DNA of 64,000 nucleotides from Glaciecola sp. HTCC2999 (GTDB lineage Bacteria; Pseudomonadota; Gammaproteobacteria; Enterobacterales; Alteromonadaceae): NCBI RefSeq assembly GCF_000155775.1, contig NZ_DS989812.1, positions 406,455 to 470,454 of the forward strand, read 5' to 3'. Shown piece by piece: positions 16,610 to 27,126 of this stretch (position 1 is its first letter; each line of letters starts with the position of its first letter). The notes under the pieces were generated by a model. It saw only the letters and a program-made list of their open reading frames with translations, ran no database searches and was not told where the DNA came from. The position numbers and the translations under genes were made by a program.

Positions 16610-18156
16610 GAAAATTGACTTAAATGTTTAATTGAACGATTAAACATATCGGTATTGAGAGTCTGATTTAACTCATTTCCTGTGACAGCAGACGTCACTT
16701 TTGTTAATCCATTACGTTTTATCTCAGTTATTGTGTTATCACTTATTAAAATGAGGGCATTATTTTGAGTGGTGATTTGCCAATTCCGCGTTGCCGCAAA
16801 TACATTCTGTCCTGTTGAGTATTGTGTGACATCCACATCACATCCTAAATTAGTAAAGATACTAGGTACGATATCTTCATCTATCATTACAGTATCTGCA
16901 ATTTCACTATTACTCAAAGCAGCACCCATCGGGTTATTGACATTCGCAGGATTTAATAACAACACATGTTGTTTCACTTCATTAATTGAAAGCGCTAGCA
17001 CCGTGTCTGATATTTCTGACCATTGTTGTGCATTAATATATGCAAACGTAACACCTGGAATGACGTTATTTGCATTAAGTGCTGATTTTAGTTCGGTAAA
17101 ATCCCACGTTGAGGTTTTATTATGCGTAAACCCGGTATTAGAAGGACTATACATATTAATAGGTAATTTATAGCCTGATAAAACATCTATCAGCACCGGT
17201 GTCATATCATTGATATATTGATGATATAAATTTGGCAAACTAAATAAGCTCGTTTTTACTAATGTCTCTATATTATTCATCGGACGGAAGTAGGGGGCAC
17301 TAGACCAATTTTGTGCAAATTGACTATCCAACTCAATCGATTCTGTTAAATAAACGACTAACCATGCTTTATCTTGTGCAATTGGACAATATAAAGGTTC
17401 TTTAGGATAGTCTAACCTCTCTATATTATATGTGAACTGTACTGATTTTTGTTGTGCGTAATCTGCTAGATCTAACATGCCATATCGAGACAGAGTCGTT
17501 TTAGCTGTCGACGGATAAGATAAAGGAAACATGTTGTCTTGTTGCATTATAGGTTGATATAAACGTGCATCTGCCCAGACGTGCATACCGTGTGATCCAA
17601 CAAAACTCAGTAAAAATAAAGCAATGACTGATTGTCCAATACGACGACGTCTAAAACGTTCAATGCGTTTCCATAATGCATTAGCCATCAGTAGTTGAAA
17701 ACCGAACCATACAACAAATAATAAACTAAAAAAACTCCATTCTTGCCATGAAAAAGCAGCAATCTGTAAGTTGGTCTCAGTGACGATGAGCTCGCTAGAA
17801 CTCAAACTAATATGTAATCCTGTTCGGTTAAACAATAATGCATCAAAGGCTAATAGCGCCAATCCTAATGCAGAAACAAATGAGGCATAAGATTTAACAA
17901 AGCGAGTATTTTCTAGGGCGTAACATAATGGCAGCACTAATATGACAAAGCTTATAAAAGTAATAAAACTAATATGACCAAACCAATTAGCAAAAAGAAA
18001 TATTTGACCTAATAAACTGTGGGGAATGGGCGCTGAGAAAACATAAATGGAAGCGATCACCAAAGCTAATATGATATTAAAAAAAGCAAACCAGTGTCCC
18101 CAACTAACTAATTTTGAAACGGTTTGACGGCGCGGAGACTCTGCTAATATCATCAA
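16597..18156 (-). CDS. yejM: YejM/PbgA-like inner-membrane protein
   Basis: In E. coli YejM (PbgA, LapC) senses periplasmic LPS and controls LpxC turnover through LapB. Residues 1-200 hold about five membrane segments (WGHWFAFFNIILALVIASIYVF and others) and the DUF3413-type N-terminus. The remainder is a periplasmic domain related to sulfatases. It looks short and degenerate: the total is 519 aa against 586 in E. coli, and no clear sulfatase metal motif is visible. The downstream position to yejL, with yejK divergent, matches the conserved yej cluster and supports the name. Confidence 0.85.
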   Translation of the reverse strand: MMILAESPRRQTVSKLVSWGHWFAFFNIILALVIASIYVFSAPIPHSLLGQIFLFANWFGHISFITFISFVILVLPLCYALENTRFVKSYASFVSALGLALLAFDALLFNRTGLHISLSSSELIVTETNLQIAAFSWQEWSFFSLLFVVWFGFQLLMANALWKRIERFRRRRIGQSVIALFLLSFVGSHGMHVWADARLYQPIMQQDNMFPLSYPSTAKTTLSRYGMLDLADYAQQKSVQFTYNIERLDYPKEPLYCPIAQDKAWLVVYLTESIELDSQFAQNWSSAPYFRPMNNIETLVKTSLFSLPNLYHQYINDMTPVLIDVLSGYKLPINMYSPSNTGFTHNKTSTWDFTELKSALNANNVIPGVTFAYINAQQWSEISDTVLALSINEVKQHVLLLNPANVNNPMGAALSNSEIADTVMIDEDIVPSIFTNLGCDVDVTQYSTGQNVFAATRNWQITTQNNALILISDNTITEIKRNGLTKVTSAVTGNELNQTLNTDMFNRSIKHLSQFSQIK

Positions 18157-18372
18157 TTATCCCTTTACACTGCGAGTTAATACTGAACAAAACTGTTCGA
18201 CCATTTGTGTGCGGATACGTTCATCTACTTGGTGTGAAAATATATGAGTAACGGCATTACCTAGGACCATCAAGGATAAATCTCGGGTAGCTTGATGCTT
18301 TTCTAAACATGCTAGAACATCGTTTAGTATCACTTCGAATTGGGCATCATTATACTGAGATTGTTGTGGCAT
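18157..18372 (-). CDS. yejL: YejL family protein (DUF1414)
   Basis: A 71-aa protein with the YejL pattern: FEVILNDVLACLEKHQATRDLSLMVLGNAVTHI. Its function is not known. It stops exactly where yejM begins (the two are adjacent with no gap) and faces yejK on the other strand, which is the standard yejK-yejL-yejM arrangement. Confidence 0.9.
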   Translation of the reverse strand: MPQQSQYNDAQFEVILNDVLACLEKHQATRDLSLMVLGNAVTHIFSHQVDERIRTQMVEQFCSVLTRSVKG

Positions 18373-18488
18373 AGGGCTTTACTCTTTATTTGTGTCTTAG
18401 TTAAGAACAGACACTACGAAATATCTGAACTATATGAATAATATCGATTATAATAGCAATCACGATTATCACCAACAGTGAATTTACC

Positions 18489-19577
18489 ATGAGCGCGATT
18501 ATCAAGCATTTTGTCATGCATCAACTATCTATTAACGCCCAACAGCGATTAGAGTTAACGCCCAAAAACGCCTGTTTTGAAGTCACTCAATCTACTGAAA
18601 CCTTAGCCCATGAAATCAACCAAGCGTTTAATTCCAAACCAGGTAAAGGAGTGGGGGGCTTTAGTATGTCACACCCTCAAGAAACAGATTTCGCATTTGA
18701 GCAGGATGCCTCTGCTGACACTGAATCGGCGGCGCAGGAAACCACAGGACCTACTTTCAAAGAACTGTTAGGTAATGCAATTACCGATGCTGAGCATTTT
18801 ATTGATTTATCTAAAGGTGCTAGCCAATTATTAATCAAAGCCTTAGTGGAAGATGGCTTAGTTGAGACCGGTTATATTGTTTTTGTCCATTATGAATTTT
18901 TAGCAACGGAATATTTATTAATTGCGCTATTAAATACCAAACAACACGTTGAAGTGACCGATGAATTAGAATTGAGTTATTCTGATCACCTTGATGTGCC
19001 AAAGATGCAATTAGCAGTTCGTCTTGATTTAACTCAATATGCGACGCAGCCAGAACTATATCGTTACATTAGCTTTATTAAAGGGCGAATGGGAAGAAAA
19101 GTGTCAGATTTCTTTATGCGTTTTGTTGGCTGTGAAGAAAAAGTAGATATTAAGGCACAAAATAAACAGCTTATCGCACAGGTTGATGATTATTTAGCCA
19201 CTGAGCATTTATCGACAGAAGAAAAGCAATTAACCCGCGGCGTCGTCGCTGATTATTATAAGCAAAAAATTGCATCGGGCGAAGACATCAATGTCGCTGA
19301 GTTATCTGCGAAATTACCTAAAAATGAAGAACAGCAATCAGATTTTAGTGTGTTTAATGCGCATTTAGAGCAGCCTTTAGAACCTATATTCCAACCTGAC
19401 CGTGCGGCATTAAAACCACTTGCTAAGTTTTCTGGACAGGGTGGCGGTGTCACTGTGAGCTTTGATCGTAATTTATTGGGAGATAAAGTACACTATGACC
19501 CTATTTCGGATACTTTGGTTATCAAAGGGATCCCGCCGAATTTAAAAGATCAGTTATCCAAAGCTGATAACGACTAA
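18489..19577 (+). CDS. yejK: nucleoid-associated protein YejK
   Basis: A nucleoid-associated protein (NdpA family). Conserved blocks are IIKHFVMHQLSI at the start, FNSKPGKGVGGF, and later YISFIKGRMGRKVSDFFMRFVGC. At 362 aa it is longer than E. coli YejK (335 aa); an acidic insertion rich in D, E, A and T around residues 60-88 accounts for most of this. It is divergent from yejL. The QueD-like gene starts 12 bases after its stop. Confidence 0.92.
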   Translation: MSAIIKHFVMHQLSINAQQRLELTPKNACFEVTQSTETLAHEINQAFNSKPGKGVGGFSMSHPQETDFAFEQDASADTESAAQETTGPTFKELLGNAITDAEHFIDLSKGASQLLIKALVEDGLVETGYIVFVHYEFLATEYLLIALLNTKQHVEVTDELELSYSDHLDVPKMQLAVRLDLTQYATQPELYRYISFIKGRMGRKVSDFFMRFVGCEEKVDIKAQNKQLIAQVDDYLATEHLSTEEKQLTRGVVADYYKQKIASGEDINVAELSAKLPKNEEQQSDFSVFNAHLEQPLEPIFQPDRAALKPLAKFSGQGGGVTVSFDRNLLGDKVHYDPISDTLVIKGIPPNLKDQLSKADND

Positions 19578-19589
19578 CGAGACTAAGCA

Positions 19590-20468
19590 ATGCACTTATT
19601 TGTGAATGATTTAACTGTGATGGATTTTTCTTATCTTTGCCCAGAACGAGGTATGGTAGGAGAAAGCTGGATAGTGGATGTCATGCTTGCGGGTGAGCTA
19701 AATGAAGAAAGTATGGTCCAAGATTTTGGGATCGTGAAAAAACAGCTTAAAGGGTTAATTGATCAATATATTGATCATAAATTATTGGTCCCTGCAGAAC
19801 ATCGTTTTACTGATATCACACATTTAAGCGATGATATGGTTAAAGTCAACTTCCACCGACCTAATGAGCAATCAATTCATTTGTATTGTCCTGATGAGGC
19901 ATATGCTTTTATTTATGCTGATGCGGTTACGATGGACAGCGTAGGCGCGTATTTAAAAGATGTGCTAGCACTACATTTACCTGATAATGTTGATGGGATC
20001 GAATTATTGCTCCGTGCAGAAATCATCAACACACCATTTTATCATTATACTCATGGCCTTAAGAAACATGATGGCAACTGCCAAAGAATTGCGCATGGCC
20101 ATCGTTCTAAAGTGACCATTATTGTAGATGGCCAAGAGTCACTAGAAGCAGAATCTTATTGGGCAGCTCGGTGGGCCGATATTTATATTGGTTCAGCAGA
20201 AGATCAAGTAAGCATAGCGACATTGCATTCCCAATTTGGAGCAATCAATGATACTACCCACGTCGCCTTTGCTTATGAATCTTCACAAGGATATTTTGAA
20301 ATGGCGATTGCAAAAAATGAATGTGAAATTGTCGATAGAGATACTACTGTTGAATGCTTAGCTCAATATCTATTGGAAGAACAGATCCGTCGTACGGATG
20401 CCACACATGTCAAAGTGATTGCTTTTGAAGGTGTCGGTAAGGGCGCGATTGTACAAGCTGAAATTTAA
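19590..20468 (+). CDS. tandem 6-pyruvoyl-tetrahydropterin synthase (QueD)-like protein
   Basis: A 292-aa protein built of two T-fold halves related to QueD/PTPS. The first half has the family strand-helix block VQDFGIVKKQLKGLIDQYIDH with the Asp-His pair, but its metal-site segment is replaced by MVGESWIVDV. The second half has HYTHG, a Cys and the zinc motif IAHGHRSKV, and ends with VKVIAFEGVGKGA carrying the late Glu, but lacks the Asp-His pair. Single-domain QueD is about 120 aa. The reaction is not certain: pterin or queuosine-precursor chemistry is likely but may have diverged. The gene follows yejK by 12 bases and ends before a strong terminator. Confidence 0.75.
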   Translation: MHLFVNDLTVMDFSYLCPERGMVGESWIVDVMLAGELNEESMVQDFGIVKKQLKGLIDQYIDHKLLVPAEHRFTDITHLSDDMVKVNFHRPNEQSIHLYCPDEAYAFIYADAVTMDSVGAYLKDVLALHLPDNVDGIELLLRAEIINTPFYHYTHGLKKHDGNCQRIAHGHRSKVTIIVDGQESLEAESYWAARWADIYIGSAEDQVSIATLHSQFGAINDTTHVAFAYESSQGYFEMAIAKNECEIVDRDTTVECLAQYLLEEQIRRTDATHVKVIAFEGVGKGAIVQAEI

Positions 20469-20539
20469 TACATACTCTGCTTATATTGACTTTTCTTGAA
20501 TAACGTTGTGACCACTGTGGCGTTTTATCTATGTTAAAG

Positions 20540-20565
20540 AACCTTACAAAATGTAAGGTTTTATT
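20540..20565 (+). terminator. terminator after the QueD-like gene
   Basis: Perfect 8-bp stem AACCTTAC / GTAAGGTT with an AAAAT loop and a short T-rich tail. Confidence 0.8.
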
Positions 20566-20646
20566 CGCATTCCTGCACTATTTTACGTATAATTAACTTT
20601 CAATTTTGCCCTGGATTTACGATCCATTTCGCAAGGAAACAATAAT

Positions 20647-21642
20647 ATGTCCCAAACCATCGTTTGTGCGTTGTACAAATTTGTCACGCTCGAAAATTAT
20701 CAAGAAATGCGTCAACCACTGCTTGACGTGATGCTCAATAACCATATCAAAGGTACTTTACTACTCGCCCAAGAAGGGATTAATGGCACTATATCTGGGC
20801 CACGAGAAGGTATTGATAACTTGTTAGCCTATTTAAATGAAGATAGTCGTTTGAATCCGGTTTCCACAAAAGAATCATTACATGATGAACCGCCGTTTTA
20901 TCGCACCAAAGTCAAACTCAAAAAAGAGATTGTGACGATGGGTGTAGAAGGTATTGACCCATTAAAAACGGTAGGAACCTATGTTAAGCCATCTGATTGG
21001 AATGCGTTAATTGCTGATCCTGATGTGACAGTGATTGATACTCGAAATGATTATGAAATTGAAATTGGGACGTTTAAACATGCTATTGATCCTAAAACGG
21101 ACACGTTCAGACAGTTCCCACAATATGTAAAAGAAAATTTAGACCCTGAAAAAAACAAAAAAGTGGCGATGTTTTGTACGGGAGGGATCCGATGTGAAAA
21201 ATCTACCGCTTATTTAAAAGAACAGGGCTTCGATGAAGTCTATCACCTTGAAGGCGGCATTTTACAATATCTTGAAGATGTACCTAAAGAAGATAGTCTG
21301 TGGGAAGGCGATTGTTTTGTCTTTGATAATCGCGTTGCGGTTAACCATGATCTAGAAAAAAGTATTTATGATCAGTGCTATGCTTGTCGTCTACCGATTA
21401 CCGCTGAAGATAAAGCGGCGCCTGAGTTTGAGGCAGGTGTATCTTGTCCTAAATGTGCAGGCACTCACACTGAAGAACAAATTGAGCGTTTTCGTGAACG
21501 TGAAAAACAGGTTCAGTTAGCTCAAGCTCGCAATGAATCACATGTCGGCAGTGATGCACATAACGCAATGAAAAAGCGTCGACAAGAAAAAGGGGCTGAG
21601 CGTCGAGCTCGAAGAGCGGCGATGGGTAAGTCAAATATTTAG
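20647..21642 (+). CDS. trhO: tRNA uridine(34) hydroxylase, rhodanese family
   Basis: TrhO (YceA) makes 5-hydroxyuridine at tRNA position 34 in an oxygen-dependent reaction. The N-terminal domain has [10 protein letters not shown]. The rhodanese domain carries [18 protein letters not shown] and the active-site loop [12 protein letters not shown]. The C-terminal zinc-type region has CYACRLP and CPKC, followed by a basic tail. The length of 331 aa is typical. AAGGAAACAATAATATG gives a good ribosome site. Confidence 0.94.
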   Translation: MSQTIVCALYKFVTLENYQEMRQPLLDVMLNNHIKGTLLLAQEGINGTISGPREGIDNLLAYLNEDSRLNPVSTKESLHDEPPFYRTKVKLKKEIVTMGVEGIDPLKTVGTYVKPSDWNALIADPDVTVIDTRNDYEIEIGTFKHAIDPKTDTFRQFPQYVKENLDPEKNKKVAMFCTGGIRCEKSTAYLKEQGFDEVYHLEGGILQYLEDVPKEDSLWEGDCFVFDNRVAVNHDLEKSIYDQCYACRLPITAEDKAAPEFEAGVSCPKCAGTHTEEQIERFREREKQVQLAQARNESHVGSDAHNAMKKRRQEKGAERRARRAAMGKSNI

Positions 21643-21719
21643 ACTTTTGGATAGTTGTCGCTTGAAATTAATCAGGTATGATAGCCCTACATTCATTATT
21701 CATAAGTTTTAGTTTTATT

Positions 21720-21965
21720 ATGGAAGATATAAAGTTGACTGAACAACAATTAGCAGATATTCGAGCGGAATTTAATTTCTTTGATAAAGATGGTAATGGC
21801 TTAATTGAGTTGCCAGAATTTATTGAGTTATTAACAGTATTAAGCCCTAAAACAAAAGTTTCAGCTGTGGAAGAGGGCTTTAACTTGATTGATGACAACC
21901 ATGACGGTTCAATCGATTTTGATGAGTTTGTAAAATGGTGGCAAGAAGGATGGTGGGAGTATTAA
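21720..21965 (+). CDS. small EF-hand calcium-binding protein
   Basis: An 81-aa acidic protein with two canonical EF-hand loops: DKDGNGLIELPEF and DDNHDGSIDFDEF. It ends in tryptophan-rich KWWQEGWWEY. No signal peptide is convincing. The start at 21720 (MEDIKLTEQQL) is preferred because it matches the usual EF-hand N-terminus; an upstream in-frame ATG at 21678 would add a 14-residue hydrophobic leader. Its role is unknown, perhaps calcium buffering or signalling. Its stop codon interlocks with that of the convergent helicase gene. Confidence 0.8.
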   Translation: MEDIKLTEQQLADIRAEFNFFDKDGNGLIELPEFIELLTVLSPKTKVSAVEEGFNLIDDNHDGSIDFDEFVKWWQEGWWEY

Positions 21966-23320
21966 TCTTCACCATCTTCTGTTGTATCATCATTTAAAAT
22001 AATATCGTTTCTGGGTTTACGTTTGATCATGACATGACCCATTTCGACGCCTTGCGTTGTATCGATACGTTTTTTAGACACTTTAGTTATCGATTTTTTC
22101 ACCTTCTTTTTAGGCGCTGATGTATTGTTTGACGTGGTGTTTTGCAGTTTGTAACCAGTAAATTTAGCAGGTAGTTGTGGATATGACTGAATCGTAATAT
22201 CACTGCCTACGTTGCGTTGTATGTGTGTAAACGCGGTCCAATCTCTTGGACCTACCAGTGCAATAGCCAGCCCTTTGGCTCCAGCACGGCCAGTTCGACC
22301 AATTCTATGAACATATTCTTCAGCTAATTTGGGTAAATCAAAATTCACTACTAAAGAGACTTTTTTCATATCTAACCCACGTGAAGCAACGTCGGTGGTG
22401 ACCAAAACCGAGTGTTGACCTGAAATAAAACTCGACATCACATGAGCACGTTGGTTTTGCAGTAAGTCTCCACTTAATGCAATCGCATCTAAATTGGCTT
22501 CATTGAGTAAGTCTTTTAATCTCACGGTATCTTCACGCGTGGCACAAAACACAATTGCCTGATTATGTTCTACTTCATTCAATATAGCCGCTAACAACGC
22601 ATGTTTATGTTCGATATGATCGGCAAAATACCATTGTTGAGTAATATCACTATGAATAGTGAAACTACTATCTAACATGATTTTTTCTGGCTGTTTTAGC
22701 AATGTATCAGTTAGATGAGTTAATGATGGGCTATCCAATGTGGCAGAAAACAGCATTGTTTGACGTTTACGATGATCTGCAGCTTGATTAATCTCTAATA
22801 ACTGTTTAGCGAACCCTAAATCAAGCATACGGTCAGCTTCATCATATACGAGTATTTCTAAACCATTCAAAAAAACGGTTCTTCCAGATAAATGATCAGC
22901 AACTCGACCTGCAGTCCCTACAATAATTTGTGGATTATGGCGTAATGCTTTGACCTGATCATTAAAGTTCTCGCCGCCTACCACGAGTTGGGCTTTAAGA
23001 GGCAGGGCAGACACTAATGCTCGAACCTCAAGATAGACCTGTTTGGCTAACTCTCGGGTGGGTGCAAGTATTAAAGCTCTAGCATCACGTTTGGCAAAGG
23101 ATTTTTGATTCATCAATCGGTGTATTATCGGTAATACAAATGCAAATGTTTTGCCTGAGCCCGTTTTACTACAACATAAGATATCTCTACCAATCATCGC
23201 GTAAGGAATAGTATTCGCTTGAACGGGTGTCGGTTCAGTAAAATGTTTATTAGTCAGCGTAGTAACAATACGGTGATCAAGATTGAGGTCTGAAAATGTC
23301 AAAAGCATGCCTTGTTGCAA
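21962..23320 (-). CDS. DEAD-box ATP-dependent RNA helicase
   Basis: A 452-aa RNA helicase. The Q motif is in TFSDLNLDHRIVTTL...PTPVQANTIP; motif I is SKTGSGKT, Ia PTRELAKQ, II DEAD (LVYDEADRMLDLGF), III SATL, and the C-terminal core has HRIGRTGRAGAKG. The tail is lysine-rich (APKKKVKKSITKVSKKR), as in RhlE/SrmB-type proteins that act on ribosome assembly or mRNA decay. The subfamily is not settled from sequence alone. It converges with the EF-hand gene. Confidence 0.92.
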   Translation of the reverse strand: MQQGMLLTFSDLNLDHRIVTTLTNKHFTEPTPVQANTIPYAMIGRDILCCSKTGSGKTFAFVLPIIHRLMNQKSFAKRDARALILAPTRELAKQVYLEVRALVSALPLKAQLVVGGENFNDQVKALRHNPQIIVGTAGRVADHLSGRTVFLNGLEILVYDEADRMLDLGFAKQLLEINQAADHRKRQTMLFSATLDSPSLTHLTDTLLKQPEKIMLDSSFTIHSDITQQWYFADHIEHKHALLAAILNEVEHNQAIVFCATREDTVRLKDLLNEANLDAIALSGDLLQNQRAHVMSSFISGQHSVLVTTDVASRGLDMKKVSLVVNFDLPKLAEEYVHRIGRTGRAGAKGLAIALVGPRDWTAFTHIQRNVGSDITIQSYPQLPAKFTGYKLQNTTSNNTSAPKKKVKKSITKVSKKRIDTTQGVEMGHVMIKRKPRNDIILNDDTTEDGED

Positions 23321-23540
23321 TTAATGTAGCGCCAGCGCTAAGTAGATAACAATTATAACAAATACAGAGAACCTGTACTATTTTTATATATGTTGATTAG
23401 TTGGCAATTATAACAATGACAAATTTAAATGATAGATTGAAGATGTGGAGATTGTTTATATTGATGCTAGTGTGTTTCTTGTAGGTTTTGGACTCAAAGG
23501 ACATGAAGAAAAGCATTCAATCCTGAGGTCTATGTATAAA

Positions 23541-23566
23541 ATAAAAAACGGGTAGATACCCGTTTA
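23541..23566 (-). terminator. terminator after scoB
   Basis: Stem AAACGGG / CCCGTTT with loop TAGATA. On the minus strand it is followed by a T-run. The rest of the 284-bp gap at 23321-23604 shows no gene; it should hold the helicase promoter. Confidence 0.8.
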
Positions 23567-23604
23567 CATATTTCACTCTAAATTATCATCAATGATACAT
23601 AGAG

Positions 23605-24264
23605 TTAAGCAAATACCATTTCAGGAACTTCATTAGGTACTACTAGTTCACCTGCTGTTTTACTTTTAATCTCGTCAACACTGACCCCTGGTGCGCGCTC
23701 AGTTAAATGAAATGCGCCTTGTTTTACTTCTAACACGGCTAAGTCAGTAATAATTCGAGTAATACAGTTGACACCAGTTAGAGGTAAGGTACAGGTTTGT
23801 AGAAGCTTCGAATTACCATGTTTATCCGCATGAGTCATAGTCACTATAATGTTCTTCGCGCCTGCCACTAAGTCCATAGCCCCACCCATACCTTTAATAA
23901 GTTTATTTGGGATCATCCATGATGCGATATTACCTGATACATCTACTTCAAAGGCACCTAATACCGTAAAATCGACATGCCCTCCACGGATCATGGCAAA
24001 ACTTTCAGCGGAATTAAAGATACTGGCACCAGTAGCCGCAGTGACGGTCTCTTTTCCTGCATTAATCATATCTGCATCAAGCTGTTCTTCTGTTGGGTTG
24101 GGGCCCATGCCAAGTAACCCATTTTCAGATTGCAACATCACTTCAATATTGTCTGGAACAAAATTAGCGGCAAGTGTCGGGATCCCAATTCCTAGATTTA
24201 CATAATCACCGTCTTGGAATTCTTGTGCCACACGCATTGCGATTTGGTCTCTTGATAATGCCAT
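23605..24264 (-). CDS. scoB: 3-oxoacid CoA-transferase subunit B
   Basis: The beta subunit of succinyl-CoA:3-ketoacid CoA-transferase, which moves CoA between acyl donors such as succinyl-CoA and acetoacetate. The catalytic glutamate lies in the QSENGLLGMGP motif (Glu47), preceded by YVNLGIGIPT. The start at 24264 (MALSRDQIAM) is chosen because AAGGAG sits six bases upstream and it matches the family; the longer frame to 24390 would run inside scoA. It begins ten bases after scoA. About 219 aa is the normal size. Confidence 0.93.
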   Translation of the reverse strand: MALSRDQIAMRVAQEFQDGDYVNLGIGIPTLAANFVPDNIEVMLQSENGLLGMGPNPTEEQLDADMINAGKETVTAATGASIFNSAESFAMIRGGHVDFTVLGAFEVDVSGNIASWMIPNKLIKGMGGAMDLVAGAKNIIVTMTHADKHGNSKLLQTCTLPLTGVNCITRIITDLAVLEVKQGAFHLTERAPGVSVDEIKSKTAGELVVPNEVPEMVFA

Positions 24265-24274
24265 GGAATACTCC

Positions 24275-24973
24275 TTATTTAGCCAATACTTTACGTTCAA
24301 TACGTTTTTCAAAACACCCTTGAATGACGCGATCAATATAAATACCTGGGGTATGGATTTGACTGGGTTCAAGTTCACCGGGTTCGACAATTTCTTCCAC
24401 TTCTAATACCGTAATTTTACCGGCTGTTGCGGCCATTGGATTGAAATTTTGAGCGGTATGACGATAGATACAGTTACCATAGCGGTCGGCTTTGTACGCT
24501 TTAACAATCGCAAAATCACCGGTGATGGATTCTTCTAATATATAAGGTCTACCATTAAATTCGCGTGATTCTTTACCTTCGCCAACCGGAGTGCCATAGC
24601 CAGTCGCGGTGTAAAATGCGGGTATTCCTGCACCACCCGCACGCATTTTTTCAGCTAATGTACCTTGAGGAGTCAGCTCAACTTCTAACTCACCATTAAG
24701 TAATTGTTGTTCAAATAAAGCATTCTCACCAACGTATGAAGACACCATTTTTTTGACTTGTTTGTTTTCTAATAAGATCCCTAGTCCAAAACTATCGACA
24801 CCACAATTATTAGAAACAATTGTTAACCCTTTAGTTTGCATGGTTTTAATTTGTGCGATGAGGCCTTCTGGAATACCACATAAGCCAAAACCACCTGCAA
24901 TGACTGTCATATCATCTTCTAAACCTGCCATTGCTTCGGCATAACTCGTTACTACTTTGTCAAAACCTGCCAT
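24275..24973 (-). CDS. scoA: 3-oxoacid CoA-transferase subunit A
   Basis: The alpha subunit of the same CoA-transferase. [18 protein letters not shown], the [12 protein letters not shown] segment and [21 protein letters not shown] are typical. The start at 24973 (MAGFDK) has GGAG six bases upstream; an ATG at 24985 would add four residues. Together with scoB this forms an operon that is divergent from a LysR regulator, which is the likely controller. The pair fits ketone-body, butyrate or branched-chain catabolism. Confidence 0.93.
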   Translation of the reverse strand: MAGFDKVVTSYAEAMAGLEDDMTVIAGGFGLCGIPEGLIAQIKTMQTKGLTIVSNNCGVDSFGLGILLENKQVKKMVSSYVGENALFEQQLLNGELEVELTPQGTLAEKMRAGGAGIPAFYTATGYGTPVGEGKESREFNGRPYILEESITGDFAIVKAYKADRYGNCIYRHTAQNFNPMAATAGKITVLEVEEIVEPGELEPSQIHTPGIYIDRVIQGCFEKRIERKVLAK

Positions 24974-25059
24974 TTCGTGCTCCATGTGTTGGATAAGATG
25001 TTGTTAACTAGTTTAGTATAAAAAAGTTTAATAATTTGTAAAATTAATTTATATTGAAT

Positions 25060-25082
25060 ATTAATAAATATTATTTATTAAT
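25060..25082. promoter_or_regulatory. perfect palindrome in the scoA-LysR gap, candidate operator
   Basis: ATTAATAAAT and ATTTATTAAT form a perfect 10-bp inverted repeat separated by ATT. It contains a T-N11-A core, the general form of LysR sites, and lies 14 bp before the regulator start. Binding by the LysR protein is inferred. Confidence 0.5.
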
Positions 25083-25096
25083 GGTGGGTGTATCGA

Positions 25097-25981
25097 ATGT
25101 CACTTTCATTTAAACAATTACAAGCATTTCTTATGATGGCTCAATCACATAATTTTGCAGAAGCTGCTATAAAGATGCATGTGACACAGCCGGCGCTATC
25201 ATCAGCTATAAAAAAATGTGAAGATATTCTGGGGGGAGAATTATTTACTCGCACTACCCGAACCGTCGCACTAACTAAAGAGGGGGAAGCTTTCTTACCC
25301 ATTGCACAGCGATTACATACTGAATATCAAGATGCAATGGCACAAATCCAAGCGGTTTTTGCTAAGCAAACTGGTACCTTAAGTGTGGCGGCGATGCCAT
25401 CATTTGCTGAACGGTATTTACCGGAATATCTATATCAATTTCATATTTTATACCCTAATATCTCGATTAAAATTGAAGATGTAGTCGTAGAAAAGGTCAT
25501 TGATTTAGTGCAAGAGGGGAAAGTGGAATGTGGATTTACATTTGAACCTAAACATAACTTAGACATCACTTTCACACCACTATTTACCGACCAATTTGTG
25601 GTTGTTATGCATGCTAGTCATCCATTGAATCAACCTAAACACCGGACATTGACTCTACATGATATTGCCACTTTTGATATGGTGGTGATGAATAGAAATA
25701 GTAATTTACGTGTGTTTATCGATAGCGTATATGAAGAGCAGGAAATAACACAGCACATCATTGCAGAGGCATCACAGATTGGTACGCTAGGACAATTGGT
25801 GAAACGGCAAATTGGTATTGCAATCGTGCCGCAGTTATCTTCACAACGTATGGAAGAATTAGGATTAGTCTGTATCGCTTTAAATGAATCTAAATTACAA
25901 CGAAAAGTAGGGATTATCACTAATCCTTATCAGCAACTGTCAGTGACTACTCAGGCGTTTTTAGAAATGGTCGAAAATTAA
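25097..25981 (+). CDS. LysR-family transcriptional regulator
   Basis: A 294-aa LysR regulator. The N-terminal winged helix-turn-helix reads FKQLQAFLMMAQSHNFAEAAIKMHVTQPALSSAIKKCEDILG, and the effector domain follows with LSVAAMPSFAERYLPEYL. The ATG at 25097 is preferred over a GTG at 25088. It is divergent from scoAB with a 123-bp AT-rich gap containing a perfect palindrome, so it probably regulates the CoA-transferase operon and itself. The effector is unknown. Confidence 0.88.
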   Translation: MSLSFKQLQAFLMMAQSHNFAEAAIKMHVTQPALSSAIKKCEDILGGELFTRTTRTVALTKEGEAFLPIAQRLHTEYQDAMAQIQAVFAKQTGTLSVAAMPSFAERYLPEYLYQFHILYPNISIKIEDVVVEKVIDLVQEGKVECGFTFEPKHNLDITFTPLFTDQFVVVMHASHPLNQPKHRTLTLHDIATFDMVVMNRNSNLRVFIDSVYEEQEITQHIIAEASQIGTLGQLVKRQIGIAIVPQLSSQRMEELGLVCIALNESKLQRKVGIITNPYQQLSVTTQAFLEMVEN

Positions 25982-26108
25982 AGTAATAATACAAACTGTA
26001 TAATGATTGATTATTTATGTTTATTTTTTAAATTTATTAAATGTTAGAGCAGAAAGCACTAGCAATTTAGTCAGGTTCGTTATAGATTTTGATTATAAGT
26101 TTATAACT

Positions 26109-27101
<993 letters not shown>

Positions 27102-27126
27102 CGGGACATATAAACGTTAATTGCTT

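Noticed and set aside
23321-23540. Possible gene or gene remnant in the 220-bp gap between the helicase and scoB
   Set aside because: No frame with recognisable protein similarity or good start; AT-rich promoter DNA only.
24265-24390. N-terminal extension of scoB
   Set aside because: It lies within scoA; AAGGAG places the start at 24264.
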